A stretch of DNA of 34,202 nucleotides from Marixanthomonas spongiae (GTDB lineage Bacteria > Bacteroidota > Bacteroidia > Flavobacteriales > Flavobacteriaceae). Of the stretch, positions 1 to 7,939 are shown in pieces. The position numbers and the translations under genes were made by a program. How positions within the stretch are numbered: the stretch's first letter is position 1; each line of letters opens with the position of its first letter. The stretch spans positions 1 through 34,202 of the forward strand of contig NZ_QEHR01000015.1 in the NCBI RefSeq assembly GCF_003095375.1, written 5' to 3'. The notes beneath the pieces are model-generated. The model saw nothing but the letters and a program-made list of their open reading frames with translations, did not search any database and was not told where the DNA came from.

Positions 1-233
1 ATACCCGTGACGAAAAAGCCTACCCAAAAAAATCTCAAGAGTCATACTTAGTTTAGTTTTTCAATATCGACACGGAACGTTCCCATCCCGTGTCTCGCTG
101 TCAATTTCAATATATCAATGAACTTTTAACTCGGCTTAAAACCTAAGCCCCGTTTTGTCAGGTGCAATGGACTCGAACCACCGTGTTTGCCTTGCCTTTC
201 ACCTTTTTAAGAACGCCTTACTGCTTGTAAGCG
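1..233 (-). ncRNA. rRNA operon leader transcript (16S gene off left edge)
   Basis: Read on the minus strand, this stretch follows a strong promoter and contains a box-A-like segment, GTTCATTGATATATTG (about 108-123), of the kind that precedes 16S genes in Bacteroidota (compare GTTCTTTGACATATTG). A hairpin with 7-bp arms (gacacgg 69-75, ccgtgtc 88-94) lies further downstream and could belong to a processing stem. There is no open reading frame. The mature 16S sequence is not reached within the window, so the rRNA identification is inference from leader features and promoter strength. Confidence 0.55.
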
Positions 234-237
234 GGTG

Positions 238-271
238 CAAATATACAACCCTTTATTTTACTCTACCAAAA
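238..271 (-). promoter_or_regulatory. Strong Bacteroidota promoter P2 for the leader RNA
   Basis: On the minus strand, TATATTTG (245-238) matches the TAnnTTTG -7 consensus, and TTG at 269-267 gives a 21-bp spacer. Transcription should start near 233 and run left. The upstream side (about 270-310 on the plus strand) is rich in A/T tracts, as expected of an UP-like element on a stable-RNA promoter. Confidence 0.6.
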
Positions 272-461
272 CTTTTTTGAAGTTTTTTTAAACTTTTTTA
301 CAAGTTGCTGTTTTGCAGCAATTTGAATTTCAAAAAAAATAGCTTATTTAAAATAAAGACAAAATTACATTTTTACTGACTATTTTCTATCTTATTCAAA
401 AGCAAAAACACTTCAACTTTATACTATAATAAAGGTCTTCAGTAACAAAAAGAGCGAACTG

Positions 462-492
462 CAAATATAAGGCAACCATTTTTTATGGGCAA
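462..492 (-). promoter_or_regulatory. Second leftward promoter P1, 224 bp upstream of P2
   Basis: On the minus strand, TATATTTG (469-462) is preceded by TTG (492-490) with a 20-bp spacer. The -7 box is identical to that of P2. Tandem promoters are common ahead of rRNA operons. The region between the two promoters (246-461) holds no gene and is very AT-rich. Confidence 0.45.
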
Positions 493-504
493 GCCTTAAA
501 TGGA

Positions 505-1209
505 TTAATTTTCAGCAGTAGTATTGTTCCAATGTTCGGTAAGGTCTAAATAATCAATTTTAAAGGCAGGTTCTTGACGTTCCAAGATATTGGATTGAAA
601 AGACCGCTCCAAAACGTCTTCAATAAGATAGTCCTCTTTGTTTTCAAAAGGACGGTATTCTTCCTTTAAGGATATTTCAAAAAGACTTGCCGTGGTATTG
701 TACCAAAATGCACGCCAGCCAGTACGCAGTTCCTTTACCAGGTCGAAAGCAGTGCGGCCGGTTTGGCGGTGGATCAATTTAACGAGTATCTGCCCTTCGG
801 TGTGGGTGAGTTTTTTCAGTTTTTCTGAAAATTCTTCTTCAATATACTTTTGTACGCGCTTGGTGTAAGTTCGCCGTTGCCGTCGTTCGGGAAATTCAGA
901 CAGCCGTTCGTTCATGGTCGTGAGCCGTTCTGATGCCAGTTTAGCATACGGATATACTTTCCGGGTTTTTCGGCGAAGTATTAAATACCTCCTACGATCT
1001 TTTTTTGAGTTGAATTTCAGCCTGTTCAGCAAAACCACTTCATCTAAGTTAATGAACTCGCGCGGAATGGTATCGCCCTTAACTATATAGTACAGTTTCT
1101 GGGTAGTATCGGTTTCCGCCCCGTTTTCCGTGCCTATCACTTGGGTCAAGGATGGTTTGGCAAAAAGCAACAACAGGGCAATGCACCATAAGTTTTGTTT
1201 CGATTTCAT
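505..1209 (-). CDS. DUF4294 family exported protein
   Basis: This 234-aa protein has an N-terminal signal peptide (hydrophobic core at about residues 8-20, ending near SLTQ) followed by a basic, helical domain. The conserved core includes VYPYAKLASERL, EGQILVKLIHRQTG and LRTGWRAFWYNTTA, which I recognise as DUF4294, a Bacteroidota family without a known function. Its length is typical. The gene is divergent from the M42 aminopeptidase, an arrangement that is common in flavobacteria. A minus-strand TAATTTTG box at 1258-1251 would place the transcript start near 1246, about 37 nt ahead of the ATG. The family call is firm; the role is unknown. Confidence 0.85.
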   Translation of the reverse strand: MKSKQNLWCIALLLLFAKPSLTQVIGTENGAETDTTQKLYYIVKGDTIPREFINLDEVVLLNRLKFNSKKDRRRYLILRRKTRKVYPYAKLASERLTTMNERLSEFPERRQRRTYTKRVQKYIEEEFSEKLKKLTHTEGQILVKLIHRQTGRTAFDLVKELRTGWRAFWYNTTASLFEISLKEEYRPFENKEDYLIEDVLERSFQSNILERQEPAFKIDYLDLTEHWNNTTAEN

Positions 1210-1250
1210 TTAAAATCCTTTTGGCTGTTTCTACTACGCGAAAATTGTTC

Positions 1251-1301
1251 CAAAATTATATATTCTGAAACGTTTGAGTTTGTTTTTAATTATTAATTTT
1301 G
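1251..1301. promoter_or_regulatory. Divergent promoter pair for DUF4294 gene and M42 peptidase
   Basis: Plus strand: TTTG (1273-1276), 17-bp spacer, TAATTTTG (1294-1301), start near 1306. Minus strand: TAATTTTG (1258-1251) with no clear -33 box. The plus-strand promoter lies downstream of a possible upstream start at 1274 and so supports the ATG at 1337 for the peptidase. Confidence 0.5.
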
Positions 1302-1336
1302 AGCGTAATTTATATACATTAGCAAATAATCTCTTT

Positions 1337-2422
1337 ATGGCAAAATCTATCCTGAACAAAAATTCACTTTCTTTTTTAAAAAATTACCTGAACAACGCCT
1401 CCCCCACCGGTTATGAATGGAGCGGGCAAAAGCTGTGGATGGAGTATTTAAAACCTTACGTGGACGAATTTATCACCGATACCTATGGAAGCGCAGTGGG
1501 CGTGATCAATCCCGATGCTAAATACAAAGTGGTCATCGAGGGCCATGCCGACGAAATTTCCTGGTACGTTAATTATATAAGTGACAACGGGTTGTTGTAC
1601 GTGATACGCAACGGTGGCAGCGATCACCAAATCGCCCCTTCGAAAATAGTGAACATCCACACCAAGGACGGGATTAAAAAAGGTGTTTTTGGCTGGCCGG
1701 CCATACACACCCGAAACAAATCGAAAGAAGCCGCCCCAAAACCCGACAATATTTTTATAGATGTAGGGTGCAAAGATAAAGAGGAGGTTGAAAAAATGGG
1801 AATCCATGTAGGTTGTGTCATTACATACCCAGATGCGTTCCACATTCTTAATGAAGACAAATTTGTGTGCCGGGCACTGGACAATAGAATGGGCGGATTT
1901 ATGATTGCCGAAGTCGCCCGCCTGTTGCACGAAAACAAAAAAGAATTGCCTTTTGGCCTGTACATCACAAACTCGGTCCAAGAAGAAATAGGATTGCGCG
2001 GTGCCCAAATGATTGCCGAACGCATTAAACCCAATGCTGCCATCGTAACCGATGTTACGCACGATACCACCACGCCCATGATCGAACAGAAAAAACAAGG
2101 CGATGTGGAAATTGGGAAAGGCCCCGTGGTGGCATACGCCCCAGCCGTACAGCAAAAACTGCGCGATGCCATTACCGATACAGCCGAAAAGAAGGACATC
2201 CCATTTCAACGGGCCGCCTTGTCTAGAGCTACGGGCACCGACACCGATGCTTTTGCTTACAGCAACAGCGGTGTTGCCAGTGCTTTGATATCGCTCCCTT
2301 TGCGGTATATGCATACCACGGTGGAAATGGTCCATCGGGACGACGTGGAAAACGTGATCAAGTTGATTTACGAAACACTTTTGAATCTAAAGGACGGCGA
2401 TACCTTCAGTTATTTTGATTAG
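1337..2422 (+). CDS. M42 family metallopeptidase (glutamyl aminopeptidase type)
   Basis: This 361-aa cytosolic dinuclear-metal aminopeptidase should remove N-terminal residues from peptides. Metal and catalytic motifs are visible in order: GHADE (His70, Asp72), ALDNR (bridging Asp182), QEE (Glu216 catalytic base, Glu217 ligand), TDVTHD (Asp239) and RYMHTTVEM (His326). Length fits the family. I place the start at ATG 1337 (MAKSILNKN); the frame is open to 1274, but a TAATTTTG promoter box at 1294-1301 makes the longer form unlikely. M42 enzymes usually form 12-subunit tetrahedral particles. Confidence 0.9.
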   Translation: MAKSILNKNSLSFLKNYLNNASPTGYEWSGQKLWMEYLKPYVDEFITDTYGSAVGVINPDAKYKVVIEGHADEISWYVNYISDNGLLYVIRNGGSDHQIAPSKIVNIHTKDGIKKGVFGWPAIHTRNKSKEAAPKPDNIFIDVGCKDKEEVEKMGIHVGCVITYPDAFHILNEDKFVCRALDNRMGGFMIAEVARLLHENKKELPFGLYITNSVQEEIGLRGAQMIAERIKPNAAIVTDVTHDTTTPMIEQKKQGDVEIGKGPVVAYAPAVQQKLRDAITDTAEKKDIPFQRAALSRATGTDTDAFAYSNSGVASALISLPLRYMHTTVEMVHRDDVENVIKLIYETLLNLKDGDTFSYFD

Positions 2423-2483
2423 GTTTATAATACCGCTACGGATATTTATTGGCTATTTTATTACGGTAGTTTGTTAAAAATCA

Positions 2484-2491
2484 TATTTTTG
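2484..2491 (+). promoter_or_regulatory. -7 box of the lipoprotein gene
   Basis: TATTTTTG matches TAnnTTTG and places the transcript start near 2496, about 28 nt before the ATG at 2524. No well-spaced -33 TTG was found. Confidence 0.35.
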
Positions 2492-2523
2492 TAGCTACAC
2501 TAAATTACAAATTAAATTCATTT

Positions 2524-3984
2524 ATGAAAAAATTACTTTACGCATGCATCGCTGCTGCCTTTCTTGTTTCGTGTACCGTGGACAACACCGAACTTACGGA
2601 ACATGAACAGGATTTAACGCAAGAATTAGCAACTGATAATTCTAATTTAGGGCTTTACAAAGGAGTTTTTACAACTCAAAACTCCAAGTACAGAGCACAA
2701 GTTGAAATTGTTTTTCCTAATAAAAATTCTTTAGCTGTTTCAGCAAAACAAACCATATACCCTACGGCTAAAATGACTACCCAATATGGCGATGTTTATG
2801 AAGCTAAAGCGAGTAAAATAATAAATGACGGTGAAGCTATTTCAAATCTGTTATTTACTTCAAAAGATTTTGAATTTACGTTTTCCGCAGATAAAAATGG
2901 TAATAATGTAATTATTGAAAACGTAATCTTTAAAAGTCTAGCCAGTTCGATATTAGCTTTAAAATCAACAAGTAATGCACCTATTGTTAACTTAACTGGA
3001 ACGTATGATTGTATTGATTGTGGAAATCCAGAACCGATGACCTTCAATGTTATGATTAGCAACGACGGTACAGGAAACCAAACCTACAGTACCCAAATGA
3101 ACTTTAACGGTCAAACTTATTTTGGGGATGGACTGCAAAATGGTTGTGAAGTTGATACTACCAATAACAATTTAACCTTTTGCAATGCCGAAAGCGGTGA
3201 CGGAGCCTCCAGTGTTGGTTTTACTGTTGGATCAAACAACTATCCAGTTGAATGGACAGGGCAAATGACGTACTCTAACAATACTCCTAATTGTTCTGAG
3301 TTGGTTGGACTTTGGTACTTTAGAAGAGGCACTTCGGCAGAGAAATCTGGCACATTTAGAACAGACCAATCGTTTAGGTGCTTAGAAAATATTGTTTTTG
3401 AGAATTTTGAAGATGCAGATGTCAATTATACATCGAGTATACCTGAATTTACTGATGGTTCTGAAGATTACTTTATTCGTACAGACGGGAGTGATTTTTC
3501 TGGCAGCATTAATTTTACCGATATAATTGGAAATAGCTATTTTGCCGCTCAAGATATAGATGGTGAAGGAGAAGATGCCAATCAACACATTATATTTGAA
3601 AATATGGATGTGTCTTTATATTCTACAATTTATTTTGACGCTCTTTTTGCTGAAGATGATGATGGTTCTAATCAAGATTGGGACGATGATGATTATGTTA
3701 GTGTAGATTATTCTTTTGACAATGGAACAACTTGGAATTCTTTTTTTGCAATAAGAAATGATGGAACCGAATTCAACACAGTTCCTCTTGTAGATACCAA
3801 TTTAGATGGTACCGGAGATGGAGAAGAAATCACAGATACCTTTAAACCGTTTAGGGCTGCTTTTGAAAACAATTCAGGCAACAATCCTACTAGTTCACCA
3901 ACCGTTTCCATACGTATTTCTATGAGTTTAGATAGTGGAGATGAAGATATAGCTATCGACAATGTGTTGATAAGAGGCATTTAA
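2524..3984 (+). CDS. Large lipoprotein with C-terminal acidic beta-sandwich domain, function unknown
   Basis: This 486-aa protein begins with a lipoprotein signal peptide whose lipobox is LVSC (Cys17), so it should be lipid-anchored. Residues about 40-150 form one beta-rich region, and a second (about 155-275) carries several cysteines (CIDCG, NGCEV, FCNAE, NCSEL). From about 290 to the end is a domain starting FENFED and ending DEDIAIDNVLIRGI, with an acidic stretch EDDDGSNQDWDDDDY that could bind calcium; this resembles a jelly-roll domain found in Bacteroidota exoproteins. There is no T9SS sorting domain. The coding sequence is clearly more AT-rich than the flanking peptidase and MBOAT genes, which may indicate transfer. 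No specific function can be assigned. Confidence 0.75.
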   Translation: MKKLLYACIAAAFLVSCTVDNTELTEHEQDLTQELATDNSNLGLYKGVFTTQNSKYRAQVEIVFPNKNSLAVSAKQTIYPTAKMTTQYGDVYEAKASKIINDGEAISNLLFTSKDFEFTFSADKNGNNVIIENVIFKSLASSILALKSTSNAPIVNLTGTYDCIDCGNPEPMTFNVMISNDGTGNQTYSTQMNFNGQTYFGDGLQNGCEVDTTNNNLTFCNAESGDGASSVGFTVGSNNYPVEWTGQMTYSNNTPNCSELVGLWYFRRGTSAEKSGTFRTDQSFRCLENIVFENFEDADVNYTSSIPEFTDGSEDYFIRTDGSDFSGSINFTDIIGNSYFAAQDIDGEGEDANQHIIFENMDVSLYSTIYFDALFAEDDDGSNQDWDDDDYVSVDYSFDNGTTWNSFFAIRNDGTEFNTVPLVDTNLDGTGDGEEITDTFKPFRAAFENNSGNNPTSSPTVSIRISMSLDSGDEDIAIDNVLIRGI

Positions 3985-4012
3985 AACCTTCCCAAAATCC
4001 ACAAAAATACCC

Positions 4013-4040
4013 AAGCCCGAACCACCCTTCGGGCTTTTTT
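4013..4040 (+). terminator. Rho-independent terminator after the lipoprotein gene
   Basis: A 9-bp perfect stem (AAGCCCGAA 4013-4021, TTCGGGCTT 4028-4036) with a 6-nt loop CCACCC is followed directly by a T run. It lies 29 nt past the stop codon at 3984. Confidence 0.85.
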
Positions 4041-4072
4041 CTTTTAAAGCGGTATCCTGTATTGGTTTTTAC

Positions 4073-4080
4073 TATATTTG
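4073..4080 (+). promoter_or_regulatory. -7 box of the MBOAT/SGNH operon
   Basis: TATATTTG is a perfect TAnnTTTG match just after the preceding terminator. A start near 4085 leaves about 16 nt before the TTG start codon at 4101. No clear -33 TTG is present. Confidence 0.45.
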
Positions 4081-4100
4081 GCCACAAAACAAGCTAACCT

Positions 4101-5534
4101 TTGCTGTTCAATTCATTTTCATTTGGGCTGTTTTTACCCATTGTCCTGCTACTGTATTGGGCGGCGGGCTACAAGCGTATTAAAGCCCAAAATACCATTC
4201 TTTTAATTGCCAGTTATGTTTTTTACGGCTTGTGGGATTGGCGGTTTCTGTTTCTTATATTCGCCAGTTCTATTATCGATTATGCAGCCGGAAGGGCCAT
4301 TGCCAGCACTGCCAAAAAGAGTAAAAAACAGCTGTATTTGCTGGTAAGCATTATTTGGAACCTAGGCGTTCTTTTTATTTTTAAATACTATAACTTTTTT
4401 GCCGAAGGCTTTGCCAACCTGTTCCACCTCGGCACACAAGGCTACACCTACAATACATTGGATATTATCCTGCCGGTGGGGTTGAGTTTCTACACTTTCC
4501 AGACCATGAGTTACAGCATTGATGTGTATCGAAGCCGCATACAACCCACACATAACCTCTTGAATTTCCTGTGCTTTGTGAGCTTTTTTCCACAACTGGT
4601 CGCCGGGCCCATTGAACGCGCCCGTTCGTTGTTGCCGCAATTCAGTAAACAACGTGGTTTTAACAGGCCAGTGGTGGTCGATGGGCTACGGCAAATACTG
4701 TGGGGACTTTTCATGAAAATGGTGGTGGCCGACAATGTTGCGTTGGCCGTCAATACCATCTATGCCGAGCCCGATAGCTACGGAAGCCTTTCGTTGCTAT
4801 ATGCCTCGGTACTGTTCTTTTTTCAGATCTACTGCGATTTTGCTGGATATTCCAACATTGCCATTGGCACGGCCAAGCTCTTTGGATTCCAATTGAGCAA
4901 AAACTTCAACATCCCCTATTTGTCCCGAAGCGTGGCGGAGTTTTGGCAACGGTGGCACATTACCCTTACCAAATGGTTTACCGATTATGTCTATGCTCCG
5001 CTCATAAGAAACTGGAAAAGAAGTTATATATCCAGAACCATCGCCCTATTTATCACTATGACCCTTATTGGTCTTTGGCACGGCGCCAACTGGAGTTTTG
5101 TGTTTTTTGGGGTGTTTCAGGCCATTGCCATTTCGGTGGAACGAATACCGGTAAAAGCGAAGGGAAAGCTGTATAACATCAATTATTTTTTAAACCGAAT
5201 GCCCTTGCCCATTACCGTTATTTATAGTTTTACTTTAATCATGGCTTCCTGCATTTTTTTTAGGGCTGAAACTTTTGGGATGGCCGTGAACATCATCAAC
5301 AGGGTTATTACATTTATCCCCAGTAAACCTTTTTCGTTGGAAATAGGCCTTCGGGTACTTTTTGTACCTTTATTGATATTTATGGAAGTGACGACCCGAA
5401 ACAAGAACCATCCATTTGAATTTTTAGAAAAAAAATACAACAGGCCCGTACGTTGGTTGCTCTATTATATATTTGTTTTTTTCATCATTCGTTATGCCGG
5501 ACCCAAAGAGGAATTCATCTATTTTCAGTTTTAA
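4101..5534 (+). CDS. MBOAT family membrane O-acyltransferase (AlgI/DltB-like)
   Basis: This 477-aa polytopic membrane protein transfers acyl groups across or within the membrane. Key family signatures are FNIPYLSRSVAEFWQRWHIT (about 275-295) and LIGLWHGANWSFVFFG, which holds the conserved catalytic His of the WHG motif. About ten hydrophobic segments are seen. The start is TTG at 4101, giving the family-typical opening MLFNSFSF; no ATG sits at an equivalent place. The gene overlaps the next gene, which encodes an SGNH-like protein, as in alginate (AlgI with AlgJ/AlgX) or other glycan acylation pairs. No polysaccharide synthesis genes are present here, so the acceptor is unknown. Confidence 0.88.
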   Translation: MLFNSFSFGLFLPIVLLLYWAAGYKRIKAQNTILLIASYVFYGLWDWRFLFLIFASSIIDYAAGRAIASTAKKSKKQLYLLVSIIWNLGVLFIFKYYNFFAEGFANLFHLGTQGYTYNTLDIILPVGLSFYTFQTMSYSIDVYRSRIQPTHNLLNFLCFVSFFPQLVAGPIERARSLLPQFSKQRGFNRPVVVDGLRQILWGLFMKMVVADNVALAVNTIYAEPDSYGSLSLLYASVLFFFQIYCDFAGYSNIAIGTAKLFGFQLSKNFNIPYLSRSVAEFWQRWHITLTKWFTDYVYAPLIRNWKRSYISRTIALFITMTLIGLWHGANWSFVFFGVFQAIAISVERIPVKAKGKLYNINYFLNRMPLPITVIYSFTLIMASCIFFRAETFGMAVNIINRVITFIPSKPFSLEIGLRVLFVPLLIFMEVTTRNKNHPFEFLEKKYNRPVRWLLYYIFVFFIIRYAGPKEEFIYFQF

Positions 5535-6474
5535 GAAAAACCAGCTTCGGTTTTTAATGCTGTGCTGTGTATTTTTTATACCGGTAATACTGGCTTATGC
5601 CGTAGTGGAGATAGCTGTTGCCAACATCCCCAATAAGTTTTCCATTAAACAAAACTATATGGAAACCCATGCACCTGAAATAGAAACCTTGGTTTTTGGC
5701 TCTTCGCAGATAGAAAAAGGCATCAACCCAGCGTTTCTTAAAGCGCCAGCCATTAATTTAAGTTCTGCAGGGCAACACCACAATACAGATTTTGAAATCT
5801 TAAAAGGGGTTGTCGATAGGTTCCCCAACCTCAAAACGGTAGTTTTTGAAGTATCGTACGGGCATTTTGAGCTGCGGCACAATTCAAAATATTTCTGGAA
5901 GCATAATATCTTCCTTAAATATTATCATGTAAATACGTTTGACCGCCCCACCACGCCCAAAGACAGCCTGCTTTTCTTGGCACACCCCGGAAAGTTTTCA
6001 GAAATACTCCTCACCCATTATGTTAAGGATACCGTCCCCGATGTGTACAATAAATTTGGTTTTGACCTCAACCATTACGAAGGAAAGTTTAAAAAACTGA
6101 GTTACGACAGTACCTCTATCGTTAAAAAACCTGTGAAAATCTACAAACGGGAAGACCCCAAAATTTTCGAACACAATAGCCTTTATTTTTATGATATGGT
6201 TGAGTTCTGCCTGAACAGAGGCCTAAACGTGGTTATCTTGAGCCCGCCAACCTTTCCCAACTATAATGCGCTACGGAATGGGGAAATTCTAAAAAGAAGG
6301 GATAGTATTCTTCAAGATATCGTCAGGAAATACGACCATGTTTATTTTCTGAATACGGAAAGTGATTCTGATTTCAAAGTGGAAGATTTCAGAAATGAGA
6401 ACCACCTTAACCCAAAAGGAGCAGAAAAACTGACCAAAAAACTCAATACGTTTTTAAAGAAACTAGAAGAATAA
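5494..6474 (+). CDS. SGNH/AlgX-like membrane-anchored partner of MBOAT protein
   Basis: This 326-aa protein has one N-terminal membrane segment (about residues 20-42) and an extracytoplasmic domain. LVFGSSQIEKGI carries the likely nucleophile Ser of an SGNH-type fold (block I), and ENHLNPKGAEKL near the C-terminus carries the His of the D-x-x-H-like block V. Such proteins sit beside MBOAT enzymes and move acyl groups onto a glycan outside the membrane. I chose ATG 5494; the frame is open to a TTG at 5473. The start lies inside the upstream gene, overlapping it by 41 nt, which implies translational coupling. The substrate is not known. Confidence 0.75.
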   Translation: MPDPKRNSSIFSFKKNQLRFLMLCCVFFIPVILAYAVVEIAVANIPNKFSIKQNYMETHAPEIETLVFGSSQIEKGINPAFLKAPAINLSSAGQHHNTDFEILKGVVDRFPNLKTVVFEVSYGHFELRHNSKYFWKHNIFLKYYHVNTFDRPTTPKDSLLFLAHPGKFSEILLTHYVKDTVPDVYNKFGFDLNHYEGKFKKLSYDSTSIVKKPVKIYKREDPKIFEHNSLYFYDMVEFCLNRGLNVVILSPPTFPNYNALRNGEILKRRDSILQDIVRKYDHVYFLNTESDSDFKVEDFRNENHLNPKGAEKLTKKLNTFLKKLEE

Positions 6475-6486
6475 TATATTCCTTTT

Positions 6487-7860
6487 CTATTTCAGCCTTA
6501 AATTCCCGAAGTATTTTTTTGCTTCTTTAATTACCCGTGGTGCCAAAAGAATAGTCGCTGTCATTGTTGGTACGGCCATTAACGCAAAAAAAGTGTCAAT
6601 TAAATTGATCATCATACTCAACGATGTAGTGGCTCCCATAATAATACTTACAATATAAATGTAATTGTAATACCCTTTGTATTTGGCTCCGAATAAAAAA
6701 GACATACACTTAGTCCCGTAATACGAATATGAAAATAAAGATGATATGCTGAAAACAGCAATACAAAGCAATAACGCATATTTTCCGAAATTAGGAATAC
6801 CATCTGCAAAGGCAGTAGCCGTTAAGCTCACGCCATTGGCATCGCTGCTTTGCCAAACACCGGTTACCAAAATAGTTAATGCAGTTAAGGTGCAGACAAT
6901 AAGGGTGTCAATAGCTGGTCCCAACATCGCCACCAACCCTTCCCGAATAGGTTCGTTGGTTTTTGCAGCTCCGTGCGCCATAGGTGCTGTGCCAATTCCC
7001 GCTTCGTTGGAGAAAGCGCCTCGACGAATTCCCAGTAAGATGATGCCACCTACAATTCCGCCGAGAAAAGCATCGCCTTTGTAAAAGGAAGCCGAAAAAG
7101 CATCGGTGAAAATCAGTTTAAAATAATAAGGAAGGACATCTATGTGCACAACCAAAATGATCAAGACCATTATTAAATAGAAAAACACCATCGCAGGCAC
7201 CAGCTTTGACGCTGTTTTACTAATTCGGGAAAGTCCACCCAAAATAACTACTGAAGTAATTATAACTAACACAACCCCAATAATCAAATCGCTAGAAAAC
7301 CCATAATACAAGCCCGCAGGTTTCAACAAAACATCGTTAATCGCCTGTGTTAATTGGTTGACGTTAAAAACCGGCAATGCACCTACCAATCCCGCAATAC
7401 TAAATACAACTGCTAACGGCTTCCATTTCCTGCCTAAGCCTTCCATAATAAAATACATAGGGCCACCTTGAATTTTGCCCTCGCTATCGGTTCCTCTATA
7501 TAAAATGGCGAGGGTTGCCGTAAAAAACTTGGTGGACATCCCAATGACGGCACTTACCCACATCCAAAAAACCGCTCCCGGCCCGCCCAAGGCAATGGCA
7601 ACTGCTACTCCAGCAATATTGCCCATGCCTACCGTTGCCGAAAGCGCGGTGGTCAAAGCTTGAAAATGGGAAATTTCACCGTTGTCTGTTTCATTATCAT
7701 ATTTTCCCCGTAACACCGCAATGGCATGACCTAAATACCGAAAGGGCAAAAACCGAATGCGTACCAACAAATACAATCCGCCACCAATAAGTAGTAATAG
7801 TAAAGGAAGTCCCCAAGCGGTGGAAGCCATTTTTGAAACAAATAAATCTAGTTTTTCCAA
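6487..7860 (-). CDS. AGCS family sodium:alanine/glycine symporter
   Basis: This 457-aa inner-membrane protein should import alanine or glycine with Na+. Signatures include GMGNIAGVAVAIALGGPG (about 78-95), a GGPMYFI segment and RRGAFSNEAGIGTAPMAHG, which is strongly conserved in the AGCS (AlsT/DagA) family. About 10-11 membrane segments are visible and the length is normal. The stop lies only 12 nt from the convergent stop of the SGNH-like gene, so the two transcripts meet tail to tail. Exact substrate preference cannot be read from sequence. Confidence 0.93.
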   Translation of the reverse strand: MEKLDLFVSKMASTAWGLPLLLLLIGGGLYLLVRIRFLPFRYLGHAIAVLRGKYDNETDNGEISHFQALTTALSATVGMGNIAGVAVAIALGGPGAVFWMWVSAVIGMSTKFFTATLAILYRGTDSEGKIQGGPMYFIMEGLGRKWKPLAVVFSIAGLVGALPVFNVNQLTQAINDVLLKPAGLYYGFSSDLIIGVVLVIITSVVILGGLSRISKTASKLVPAMVFFYLIMVLIILVVHIDVLPYYFKLIFTDAFSASFYKGDAFLGGIVGGIILLGIRRGAFSNEAGIGTAPMAHGAAKTNEPIREGLVAMLGPAIDTLIVCTLTALTILVTGVWQSSDANGVSLTATAFADGIPNFGKYALLLCIAVFSISSLFSYSYYGTKCMSFLFGAKYKGYYNYIYIVSIIMGATTSLSMMINLIDTFFALMAVPTMTATILLAPRVIKEAKKYFGNLRLK

Positions 7861-7939
7861 TAGTTTGAAAGTAAAAAGTGATACTAAAATACCCGTAAAT
7901 TTTTAAAAGTAACATTTATATTGTTTCTTGCAGTTTTTT

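Noticed and set aside
158-190. Possible tRNA gene on the minus strand (T-arm-like GGTGGTTCGAGTCCATT).
   Set aside because: No matching acceptor 5' strand, D-arm or anticodon arm is found upstream and no CCA-type end follows; it lies within the rRNA leader.
1448-2335. Long minus-strand open frames over the M42 peptidase gene.
   Set aside because: They overlap a gene with intact metal-binding motifs, and their translations are Phe/His/Val-rich with no family resemblance.
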